In this document: positions 41,890 to 49,635 of the stretch, piece after piece
Position numbering within the stretch: position 1 is the first letter of the stretch
Layout: each line of letters begins with the position of its first letter
DNA from: Emticicia sp.
GTDB lineage: Bacteria > Bacteroidota > Bacteroidia > Cytophagales > Spirosomataceae
Direction: 5' to 3'
Length of the DNA stretch: 50,136 bases
NCBI GenBank assembly: GCA_023254245.1
Contig: JALQYE010000007.1
Coordinates: 1 to 50,136 of the forward strand
Notes under the pieces: generated by a model
What the model was told of the DNA's origin: nothing
Database searches by the model: none
What the model saw: only the letters and a program-made list of their open reading frames with translations
Translations under genes and position numbers: made by a program

Positions 41890-43104
41890 ATGTATGATAT
41901 AATTGTTGTGGGTGGTGGAGCTGCTGGTTTTTTTGCTGCAATTAATGCCTCAGAAAAGAAAAAAAGCTTGAAAATAGCAATTTTAGAACGTGGGAGAGAT
42001 GTTTTGCAGAAAGTTAAAGTATCAGGTGGCGGGCGTTGTAATGTAACGCATGCTTGTTTTGAACCCGAAAGACTGGTAGAGTTTTACCCACGTGGCGAAA
42101 ACGAATTGCTTGAGCCTTTCAAAAGATTTAACCCCACCAACACGATTGAGTGGTTTGAGAGTAGAGGTGTAAAAATAAAAAAAGAAGCTGACGGAAGAAT
42201 GTTTCCAGTAAGCGATTCTTCGCAGTCGATAATTGATTGTTTGCTTGGGGCCGCTCGCCGAAATAATATTGAAATACTAACCAATTCGAGAGTGGAGTAC
42301 TTTGATTACATGCCAAATGAGCGTTCAAACTGGAAATTGCGGGTTTCGGGAGATAGAATCTTGTATACAAAAAAATTAATGATTGCCACAGGCAGCGATA
42401 CCGCCGTTTGGAGTTTACTCGAAAAACTAAAAATCAAAATCGTTGAGCCTGTCCCATCGCTTTTTACCTTTAATATCAAAGATGAGAAGCTGTCTGATTT
42501 AATGGGGCTTTCGGTACCCAATGCTATTATTACTATTCAGAAAACGCAGTTTGAAAGTAACGGTCCTACCTTAATTACTCATTGGGGACTTTCGGGGCCT
42601 GGAATATTAAAATTATCGGCTTGGGCAGCACGAGAATTGAATGCTTCAGCGTATAAATTTTCAATTAAAGTAAATTGGTTAGGCGAAAAAAACGTTGAAA
42701 CCGTGCGAAATCATTTGCATAATCAGATAAATATACTTCAGAAAAAGAATGTTATGGCTAATGCCGAGTTTGGGTTACCAATTAGATTATGGAAAAACTT
42801 ATGCAAAGCGGCTCAGATTGGAGAGTTTCAAAAATGGGCTGAAACAGGCAAAAAGCATATTCAGAGATTAGTTGAACAGCTTACAGCTTGCACATTTGAA
42901 GTGAATGGTAAAAGTACCTTTAAAGAAGAATTTGTAACCGCTGGCGGAGTAGATTTATCAGAACTTGATTTTGAAACATATAGCTTGAAGCAATATCCAA
43001 CGTTATTTATGGCAGGCGAAGTGCTAAATATTGATGCGGTAACGGGTGGATTTAATTTTCAAGCCGCTTGGACAGGTGGTTGGATTGCGGCACAAAATTT
43101 ATGA
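41890..43104 (+). CDS. BaiN/HI0933-type FAD-dependent oxidoreductase
   Basis: 404 residues. N-terminal FAD motif IIVVGGGAAGFFAAINASE, followed by ILERGRDVLQKVKVSGGGRCNVTHAC, the hallmark of the BaiN/RdsA (formerly aminoacetone-oxidase-like) family. LITHWGLSGPGILKLSAWAAREL and the C-terminal TAGGVDLSELDFETYSLKQYPTLFMAGEVLNIDAVTGGFNFQAAWTGGWIAAQNL complete it. The physiological substrate of most members is unknown. It overlaps the convergent DUF1801 gene by 6 bp at the 3' ends and starts 3 bp after the lipoprotein gene. Confidence 0.92.
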   Translation: MYDIIVVGGGAAGFFAAINASEKKKSLKIAILERGRDVLQKVKVSGGGRCNVTHACFEPERLVEFYPRGENELLEPFKRFNPTNTIEWFESRGVKIKKEADGRMFPVSDSSQSIIDCLLGAARRNNIEILTNSRVEYFDYMPNERSNWKLRVSGDRILYTKKLMIATGSDTAVWSLLEKLKIKIVEPVPSLFTFNIKDEKLSDLMGLSVPNAIITIQKTQFESNGPTLITHWGLSGPGILKLSAWAARELNASAYKFSIKVNWLGEKNVETVRNHLHNQINILQKKNVMANAEFGLPIRLWKNLCKAAQIGEFQKWAETGKKHIQRLVEQLTACTFEVNGKSTFKEEFVTAGGVDLSELDFETYSLKQYPTLFMAGEVLNIDAVTGGFNFQAAWTGGWIAAQNL

Positions 43105-43518
43105 TTTATTTTTGCGTCCAGCTTGAAGAATTTCGGCAAAAATTGATTTTTCATTAATATCATCGAGAATGATGGCTTCTTGAAGGATTTCCTTGAAAGA
43201 TACCTCTTTCTTTTTAAAATCTTCTAAATCTCTAAACGTAACTCCATGAATGAATTTTCTTTTTTTTGATTCCAATAACCCTTGTTCATTCGACATCTGA
43301 AAACCTCGATGAAATCCTACTTCCACTCCTGTGTTTTTCTTCAGAATAACAAAATAACAAAACTCATTTCTGACCCCAAACATGGCCGTATTAAACATAA
43401 AGCGTTCGCTCATTTTAGGGTGAGCATTCAAAATTGTTTTTCGGAGTTGAAATAATAACGCTGAAATTTCAGGTTCTTGGCTTTCAATAAAATCTTCAAT
43501 GGAAATGTATTTATTCAT
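43099..43518 (-). CDS. DUF1801-domain protein
   Basis: 139 residues. The family pattern is clear: SIEDFIESQEPEISALLFQLRKTILNAHPKMSERFMFNTAMFGVRNEFCYFVILKKNTGVEVGFHRGFQM, then RKFIHGVTFRDLEDFKKKEVSFKEILQEAIILDD. DUF1801/YdhG-like proteins are small, soluble and widespread, with no established reaction. It overlaps the upstream symporter gene by 8 bp (start inside the symporter's last codons), so it is translationally coupled to it. The 3' end overlaps the flavoprotein gene by 6 bp. Confidence 0.85.
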   Translation of the reverse strand: MNKYISIEDFIESQEPEISALLFQLRKTILNAHPKMSERFMFNTAMFGVRNEFCYFVILKKNTGVEVGFHRGFQMSNEQGLLESKKRKFIHGVTFRDLEDFKKKEVSFKEILQEAIILDDINEKSIFAEILQAGRKNKS

Positions 43519-44899
43519 CGTTAGTTGGTGTTTTTGTTATAATTGAGCCAATAATCATACCGCCAATACTTGCCAGTAACCCCCAAATCATTGATGGAAT
43601 TTCAGTTTCGTAGAACTCAAAGAATGTCCAAACGCCAGTTCCCAAAATCATAGAAAGAATTGCACCAAGAGCATTTGCTTTTTTCCAGTAAAGTCCCGCT
43701 ACTAAAGGTACAAATAAGGCTACAAGACTAAGAGCTGATGATTCGCCAACTAATTCATAAATTTCTGATTTATAAAGAGAAAGTGCAACCCCAAATAGGG
43801 TAATTCCGATTACCGAAAGCCGCATTATATGCAGTAGTTTTTTGTCGCTTATACGTTCTCCGTACAAAGGCTTAATCAAATTCTCGCCTAAAACCGTAGC
43901 AGGTGCTAATATTGCTCCACTGCATGTACTTAAAATTGCTGAAAGTAAAGCACCAAAAAAAAGGATTTGAATACCGATTCCTGAATGTTTTAAAACTAAT
44001 ATAGGAATAAGCATTTGAGAGTCTCCTTGTTTGAGGTCTTTATAGAGGATTGTTCCACACAAGGCAATCACTAAAGGCATCGATGCAACAGTGAGATACA
44101 TCAATGACGACCAGTAGGCACTTTTTACTGCAATATCTTCTGATTTTGCCGAAAGCGTTCTTTGAAATACATCTTGTTGTGGAATTGAACCCCATCCGAT
44201 AGTTATCCACGCCGCAAAGTAGCTAACCCAGCTTGTTAGTGAATTTTCTTTTGGCGTAAATTTAAAAAAGTCTGGTGGGGTTTTAGTTAGGACTTCATTA
44301 AATCCTCCTACTTCACTAACCAATTCGAGTGTAAGCACTAATAAACCAATGATAATTATAGCTGTTTGAATTGTATCTGTAATAGCCACTGACCACATCC
44401 CTCCAACATAAGTGTAGAATAATACAATTGAAGCACAGATGATAATTCCCCAAGCAAAAGGTATTTGAGCAATTGATTGTAAAACTATTGCTAATGCCAC
44501 GAGCTGAGCGGCTATCCAACTAAAATAAGAAGGTATTATAAAAATTGCAGAAATCCATTCAACCTTCTTGTTATATCTAATCCGAAAATAGTCACTAAAA
44601 GTTAGGATATTTAATCGGTAAAGTGGACGAGAAAAAAACATTCCAATTAAGAATAAGCATAAAGCTGCACCGAAAGGGTCTTCGATAACCCCCAGAAGCC
44701 CATGTTCTACGAATTCAGAACTTGCCCCCATAACAGTTTCAGAGCCAAACCAAGTTGCAAATAAACCTGACGCTACTACGTATATAGGCATTTGTCGGCC
44801 AGCGATGGCAAAGTCGTTGGAAGTTTTTACAAATTTTGAAGCATACCAACCAACAAAAATTGTTAGCAAAAGGTAAAGAATTATGAAGCTAATCAGCAT
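43511..44899 (-). CDS. Sodium:solute symporter (SSS family)
   Basis: 462 residues with about 13 hydrophobic helices. Family features are the first helix FIILYLLLTIFVGWYASK, ASGLFATWFGSETVMGASSEFVEHGLLGVIEDPFGAAL, the fifth-sixth helix YVGGMWSVAITDTIQTAIIIIGLLVLTLELV, and GSIPQQDVFQRTLSAKSEDIAVKSAYWSS. It couples an unknown solute (sugar, amino acid, proline or nucleoside) to sodium. The DUF1801 gene overlaps its end by 8 bp. It is divergent from the recombinase gene across 144 bp. Confidence 0.92.
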   Translation of the reverse strand: MLISFIILYLLLTIFVGWYASKFVKTSNDFAIAGRQMPIYVVASGLFATWFGSETVMGASSEFVEHGLLGVIEDPFGAALCLFLIGMFFSRPLYRLNILTFSDYFRIRYNKKVEWISAIFIIPSYFSWIAAQLVALAIVLQSIAQIPFAWGIIICASIVLFYTYVGGMWSVAITDTIQTAIIIIGLLVLTLELVSEVGGFNEVLTKTPPDFFKFTPKENSLTSWVSYFAAWITIGWGSIPQQDVFQRTLSAKSEDIAVKSAYWSSLMYLTVASMPLVIALCGTILYKDLKQGDSQMLIPILVLKHSGIGIQILFFGALLSAILSTCSGAILAPATVLGENLIKPLYGERISDKKLLHIMRLSVIGITLFGVALSLYKSEIYELVGESSALSLVALFVPLVAGLYWKKANALGAILSMILGTGVWTFFEFYETEIPSMIWGLLASIGGMIIGSIITKTPTNDE

Positions 44900-45043
44900 T
44901 TAATTGGCAAATTATTCGATTTGTTCTTAGTTTTATGCAAAAATCATAAAAAAAATGCAATTTGATGTGACTTTGCTTTTATATTACAGTCATTATTTAT
45001 ATTTTTCGCATTAGAAACCCAAATTTTAATTAATTACGCAGCT

Positions 45044-45877
45044 GTGACCCACCTTATTGAACGTTTTACAGAGATTTTGAGAAAAGGTAAGTATAATTCA
45101 CAAACGATAGCAGCCTATCGAAATGCCATTTTTGTGTTTTATAACCATTTTCGAGATTTACCACAAAGTAAGATTACCGAAGAACTGATTGCCGCTTATT
45201 TGGTTGACCTTGGAGAAAAAAAAGGGAGTAGTTTAGATGCTGCACTACAAGCAGGTAAAGCAATTAAACTATTTTATGAAGTTATTTTTAATCGAAAGTT
45301 GGGTATTAAGGCCAATGGAGAATCTAAAAGTGACAGCTTGCCCGAAGTTTTAACCGAAGAAGAAGTATCGAAAATTATTTCAGTTTTAGACAACCTAAAG
45401 CATAAAGCATTGATGTCGATTATTTACGCTGCAGGTTTGAAATTAAGCGATGTCTTGAACATGAAAACTACGGATGTTGATTTTGAAAAAAAGGAAATTA
45501 TTGTGTCTCCTTCAAAATCTGAAAAAGGCAGAACCTTGATGCTCCCCAAAAAATTAGTGCCAATCTTGAAAGCTTACATAGAGAAGTATAAACCGCAAGA
45601 TTTGCTTTTTGGTGGTGAAAATGGCAAGACGTATAGTCCAAGGAGTGTACAGTTAGTTTTCCAACAAGCTTTGAGTAAGTCAAAAATAGAAAAAGATGCT
45701 TCGGTGCATACACTCAGACACAGTTATGCAGTACATTGTTTAGAACGAGGAATGGATATACATTTACTACAAGAAATCTTAGGACATAAATATTTACAAA
45801 CTACCGCAATTTATAATCAAATTGCCCAAGTAGAACTCGTTAATATCCGTAGTCCATTTGAAGACCTTGATATGTAA
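45044..45877 (+). CDS. Tyrosine recombinase (XerC/D-like) with altered first catalytic residue
   Basis: 277 residues from a GTG at 45044. Core-binding SAM-like domain (about 1-85) and catalytic domain (about 100-265). Catalytic positions: the first Arg of the RKHRHY set is replaced by K133 in YAAGLKLSDVLNMK. The remaining residues are present: K in KSEKGRT, H222 and R225 (HTLRHSYAVH), H248 (LGHKYLQTT) and Y257 (AIYNQI). In XerD the corresponding motif is normally GLR. No att site, phage genes or transposon partner are nearby. It may be a chromosomal recombinase of the Bacteroidota type or a relic of a lost mobile element. Activity is uncertain. Confidence 0.88.
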   Translation: MTHLIERFTEILRKGKYNSQTIAAYRNAIFVFYNHFRDLPQSKITEELIAAYLVDLGEKKGSSLDAALQAGKAIKLFYEVIFNRKLGIKANGESKSDSLPEVLTEEEVSKIISVLDNLKHKALMSIIYAAGLKLSDVLNMKTTDVDFEKKEIIVSPSKSEKGRTLMLPKKLVPILKAYIEKYKPQDLLFGGENGKTYSPRSVQLVFQQALSKSKIEKDASVHTLRHSYAVHCLERGMDIHLLQEILGHKYLQTTAIYNQIAQVELVNIRSPFEDLDM

Positions 45878-45881
45878 TGAT

Positions 45882-45945
45882 TAATATTTAATGGTTGATG
45901 GTGAATTATTTGAATTAAACATTCACCATCAACCATTAAATATTA
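45882..45945. terminator. Long perfect hairpin between convergent genes
   Basis: A 25-bp perfect inverted repeat at 45882-45906 and 45921-45945 with a loop of 14 bases. Its core is TTTAATGGTTGATGGTGAAT and its complement, followed by a T-rich stretch. It probably acts as a bidirectional terminator for the recombinase gene and pdxA, but its length and the repeated ATGGTTGATGGT hint at a palindromic intergenic repeat. Confidence 0.7.
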
Positions 45946-45947
45946 TT

Positions 45948-47027
45948 TTAGTCTTCCATGCTGGCTTCTTTCAGTACGATTGTTTTCTTTTTCATTGAAC
46001 CTGCTTCTAAATCGGCTAATTCCTGACGATTTTTGGCAATATCAATAGCCATGTAGATGGCACTTAGCATTGAAGATTCATCGGCTATGTTTTTTCCTGC
46101 AATATCGTAGGCTGTTCCATGGTCAGGAGATGTACGTACTTTCGGCAAACCCGCCGTAAAGTTTACACCATTTTCGAAAGCTACCATTTTAAATGGCATC
46201 AAGCCTTGGTCGTGATACATGGCCAAAACTGCATCATAATTTTTCCAAGCGGCAGTACCAAAGAAACCATCGGCAGGAAATGGCCCAAATACCAAATTCC
46301 CTTTTTTCTTATACTCATTAATTGCTGGCTCGATTATTTCCTTTTCTTCATTTCCTAAAAGACCATTTTCTCCAGCATGCGGGTTTAAACCAAGCACCGC
46401 AATCTTAGGTTTTTGTTTACCAAAATCACGAATCAAAGAAGATTTGATTTGGTCTAATTTGGTGATTATTAGTTCTTTACTGATATTTTTCTTTACTTGT
46501 TCTAAAGGTACATGGGCAGTAGCAACACCTATTTTAAGGTCTTCACTGACCATAAACATCAATTCCTTATTTTTTACCCCAAAAGCATCGGCTAAAAATT
46601 CCGTATGACCTGGAAACTTGAAATCATCACTTTGGATATTGTGTTTGTTTATTGGTGCCGTGATTAAGGCGTCTATTTTTCCTGCTTTTAGGTCTTCAAC
46701 GGCTCTTTTTAATGATTCAAAAGCCAATTTGCCCGCATCTTGAGTAACCAAACCTGGTTGTACTTCAAGCGATTGGTCGCTCATGCAATTAATAACATTT
46801 ACTTGCTTATGATTGATTTGCTCAATCTTATGAATAGTAAAGAATTGCCAATCTTTTACGTCCATTAACTGGCGGTAACGATTAATTACTTTACCAGAAC
46901 CATAAATTACAGGAGTACAAATCTTATTTAGTCGATTGCCACCGACTGCTTTTATGATAACCTCAGGGCCGATACCATTGAAGTCACCGATGCTTATACC
47001 AATAACTGGTTTTTGAATTTCGCTCAC
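45948..47027 (-). CDS. pdxA: 4-hydroxythreonine-4-phosphate dehydrogenase
   Basis: 359 residues from a GTG at 47027 (VSEIQKPVIGISIGDFNGIGPEV). A longer frame back to a TTG at 47063 adds MFVLKSFKFCRK, which is not typical. PdxA oxidises 4-phosphohydroxy-L-threonine in the DXP-dependent pyridoxal-phosphate route. Hallmarks are GDFNGIGPEVI, ALITAPINKHNIQ, GHTEFLADAFGVK, LNPHAGENGLLGNEEKEII, GPFPADGFFG, MYHDQGLMPFKM and LPKVRTSPDHGTAYDIAGK. A 2-hydroxyacid dehydrogenase gene is divergent upstream. Confidence 0.93.
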   Translation of the reverse strand: MSEIQKPVIGISIGDFNGIGPEVIIKAVGGNRLNKICTPVIYGSGKVINRYRQLMDVKDWQFFTIHKIEQINHKQVNVINCMSDQSLEVQPGLVTQDAGKLAFESLKRAVEDLKAGKIDALITAPINKHNIQSDDFKFPGHTEFLADAFGVKNKELMFMVSEDLKIGVATAHVPLEQVKKNISKELIITKLDQIKSSLIRDFGKQKPKIAVLGLNPHAGENGLLGNEEKEIIEPAINEYKKKGNLVFGPFPADGFFGTAAWKNYDAVLAMYHDQGLMPFKMVAFENGVNFTAGLPKVRTSPDHGTAYDIAGKNIADESSMLSAIYMAIDIAKNRQELADLEAGSMKKKTIVLKEASMED

Positions 47028-47180
47028 TTTTCGACAGAATTTAAAAGATTTTAGGACAAACAAGATTATTTTTTACAAAAAATAACACAAAACTATGTCT
47101 ATCCGATACTGAACCTTAATTTTGCTGCAAGTTACTGACAATCATATTATAAAAAAAATCCAGTGAATACAAACAACGTT

Positions 47181-48119
47181 ATGAATAAAGGTTTGGTGTT
47201 AATAGCCGACGAAATGCACCTTAGTTTGATACCAATGCTCGAAAAAATAGGCTACAAAACCGATTATCAACCGAAAATTACAAGAAGCGAAATTTTTGAG
47301 AATATTGGTAAGTATGAGGGGTTAATTATTAGAAGTAAAACCTTTGTTGATGCTGATTTATTGACGAACGCTAAGCAACTAAAGTTTATTGGAAGGGCAG
47401 GAGCGGGCCTCGATTTGATTGATATTAAATACGTAGAGTCAAAGAATATTGCAATTTTTGCTGCTAATGAAGGTAATCGTGTAGCAGTTGCCGAACACGT
47501 ACTTGCAATGGTACTTTGTTTAATGAACAATATTCTAATTGCTGACCGTGAAGTAAGAAATGGTGTCTGGCAACGAGAAAAAAACAGAGGCTACGAATTG
47601 ATGGGAAAGACTGTTGGTTTGATTGGGTATGGAAATAATGGCAATGAAACTGCCAAACGTTTTAAAGCCTTTGGATGTGAAGTTTTGGCCTATGATAAAT
47701 ACAAATCAAATTTTTCTGATGAGTTTGTTTCTGAGACTTCGATGGAAACGATTTTTGAACGGGCTGATATTTTAAGCCTTCATATTCCTCTGACGAGTGA
47801 AACTAATACGTTGGTAGACAGTGCTTTTTTATTAAATTTCAAGAAAGATATAATTTTGATAAATGCAGCCCGTGGTGAGATTGTTTCATTGCGAGCGGTG
47901 GCTGATGGTTTAGAAACTGGTAAAATTAAAGGTGCCTGTTTGGATGTGTTAGAAAATGAAAAATTACAAAAACTTACGTCAGAGCAGAAAAAAGACTTTG
48001 AAAAACTGAGTACTTCGGAACGTGTAATTTTTACTCCACACATTGCTGGTTGGACGTTTGAGTCGTATATGAAGATTAATGAAGTTTTGGTCGAAAAAAT
48101 AGCGAGTTTAATAGCATAA
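47181..48119 (+). CDS. D-2-hydroxyacid dehydrogenase (phosphoglycerate dehydrogenase-like)
   Basis: 312 residues from the ATG at 47181. A GTG at 47163 would add MNTNNV. NAD-binding motif GKTVGLIGYGNNGNETAKRFKAFGCEVLAYDKY. The catalytic Arg is in INAARGEIVS, the catalytic Glu probably lies in the following LDVLENE, and the catalytic His is in IFTPHIAGWTFES. Substrates of this family include 3-phosphoglycerate and erythronate-4-phosphate. Divergent placement beside pdxA makes a role in supplying the B6 pathway (a PdxB-like step) an attractive inference, but SerA-like or other 2-hydroxyacid activity is equally compatible. TAATTTTG at 47117-47124 is a possible -7 element. Confidence 0.88.
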   Translation: MNKGLVLIADEMHLSLIPMLEKIGYKTDYQPKITRSEIFENIGKYEGLIIRSKTFVDADLLTNAKQLKFIGRAGAGLDLIDIKYVESKNIAIFAANEGNRVAVAEHVLAMVLCLMNNILIADREVRNGVWQREKNRGYELMGKTVGLIGYGNNGNETAKRFKAFGCEVLAYDKYKSNFSDEFVSETSMETIFERADILSLHIPLTSETNTLVDSAFLLNFKKDIILINAARGEIVSLRAVADGLETGKIKGACLDVLENEKLQKLTSEQKKDFEKLSTSERVIFTPHIAGWTFESYMKINEVLVEKIASLIA

Positions 48120-48198
48120 CGTTGCCTGTTAGTAAGTAGTAAATAATTGGTAATTTGGTACTTAAATATTAATAATTATATCTATTTCACGTAATTTA

Positions 48199-49563
48199 AT
48201 GAAAAAACGATTTTACTCGGCTTTACTCTTATGTTTTGTTATTTTAAATCTTACTGCTCAAAGTTTTACGGTAAGCTCAAACAAACGATTTATTTTGAAA
48301 GAAAATAAACCATTTGTTTGGGTGGGAGATACTGCTTGGGAGCTTTTTCATACCCTTGACCGTGATTCTGCTACTTATTATTTGAATAAAAGAGCAGAGC
48401 AAGGTTTTACAATTATTCAAGCAGTAGCATTGGCCGAGTTAGATGGCTTAAACACTCCTAATGCTTATGGTGACAAGCCTCTGATAGATAATGACCCAAC
48501 TAAACCTAACGAAGCATATTTTAAGCACGTTGATTTTATTATTGACAAAGCATATGAAGTAGGACTTACCATTGGTCTATTGCCGACTTGGGGTGATAAA
48601 GTATTTAAAGACCGATGGGGTACGGGACCAGAGATTTTTAACGCCGAAAATGCCAAAATCTATGGTAAATGGATTGCTGAAAGGTATAAAAATCGAAAAA
48701 ATATTATTTGGATTTTGGGTGGAGATAGAAACCCTCGTGCTGGTGCTGAAGATTTGACCATTTGGCGAGCAATGGCCAGTGGAGTTGTTGAGGCTTACGG
48801 TGGCAACGATAAAGTTTTAATTACTTTTCATCCACAACCTAATAAAGAAGGTGCGAGTGAGTGGTTTCATAACGATGATTGGTTTGATTTTAATATGTTT
48901 CAAACAGGGCATTGTCGCGATAATGATGTGTATAATCGCATAGCAGGTTCGTATGAACGTCCAAATACAAAGCCTGTAGTTGATGGTGAACCAATTTATG
49001 AAGACCATCCCGTATGTTTCAACGCCAATGATTTAGGGACAACTAACGCCTACGATGTAAGAAAAGCTATCTATTTGGATGTTTTTGCTGGGGCTTTTGG
49101 TTTTACTTATGGCTGCCATGATGTTTGGCAAATGTATCGTTCGACAACTACTCCTGTCAATGAGCCACATTTTTTTTGGAAAACAGCACTCGATTTGCCT
49201 GCTGCCAATCAAGTTAAATATTTAAAACGATTAATTGAGTCAAGGCCAATATTAGACCGAATCCCAGACCAATCATTAATTGTTGAATGCAATAACTCAG
49301 CATACGAGCGTATTCAGGCGACACGTGGCAGTGATTATGCTTTTATTTATTCGGCAATGGGAAAAAGTTTTACTGTAAATATGGAGAAAGTGTCTGGTAG
49401 TCAGTTGATGGGCTATTGGTTTAATCCTAAAAATGGGCAAGTCAAAGAAATTGGATTATTTTCGAATAAAGTTAAAAATCAATTTACGCCACCCACAAAT
49501 GGGTATGGACAAGATTGGGTTTTGGTTTTAGATGACGCTTCAAAAAAATATCCGAAGCCGTAA
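48199..49563 (+). CDS. Secreted GH140-like (DUF4038) glycoside hydrolase
   Basis: 454 residues, signal peptide MKKRFYSALLLCFVILNLTAQ. A (beta/alpha)8-like domain starts FTVSSNKRFILKENKPFVWVGDTAWELFHTLDRDSATYYLNKRAEQGFTIIQAVAL and continues VDFIIDKAYEVGLTIGLLPTWGDKV, NIIWILGGDRNPRAG, PVVDGEPIYEDHPV and FAGAFGFTYGCHDVWQM. The C-terminal part (about 360-450) is the beta-sandwich with YAFIYSAMGKSFTVNMEKVSGSQLMGYWFNPKNGQ. Family GH140 includes apiosidases acting on rhamnogalacturonan II, though this subfamily may cut something else. A terminator follows at 49571. Confidence 0.88.
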   Translation: MKKRFYSALLLCFVILNLTAQSFTVSSNKRFILKENKPFVWVGDTAWELFHTLDRDSATYYLNKRAEQGFTIIQAVALAELDGLNTPNAYGDKPLIDNDPTKPNEAYFKHVDFIIDKAYEVGLTIGLLPTWGDKVFKDRWGTGPEIFNAENAKIYGKWIAERYKNRKNIIWILGGDRNPRAGAEDLTIWRAMASGVVEAYGGNDKVLITFHPQPNKEGASEWFHNDDWFDFNMFQTGHCRDNDVYNRIAGSYERPNTKPVVDGEPIYEDHPVCFNANDLGTTNAYDVRKAIYLDVFAGAFGFTYGCHDVWQMYRSTTTPVNEPHFFWKTALDLPAANQVKYLKRLIESRPILDRIPDQSLIVECNNSAYERIQATRGSDYAFIYSAMGKSFTVNMEKVSGSQLMGYWFNPKNGQVKEIGLFSNKVKNQFTPPTNGYGQDWVLVLDDASKKYPKP

Positions 49564-49570
49564 TACATTT

Positions 49571-49621
49571 TTGGCCCCATCTAATCGAAATTTAAACTTT
49601 GATTAGATGGGGCCAATTTTT
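49571..49621. terminator. Terminator after the GH140-like gene
   Basis: A 16-bp stem TTGGCCCCATCTAATC / GATTAGATGGGGCCAA, followed by TTTTT on the plus strand. Confidence 0.9.
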
Positions 49622-49635
49622 AAATCAAGAGATTA

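Noticed and set aside
45044-45877. Prophage or integrative element suggested by a tyrosine recombinase
   Set aside because: No phage, conjugation or excisionase genes, no att-like direct repeats and no tRNA target nearby. The flanks are ordinary housekeeping genes.
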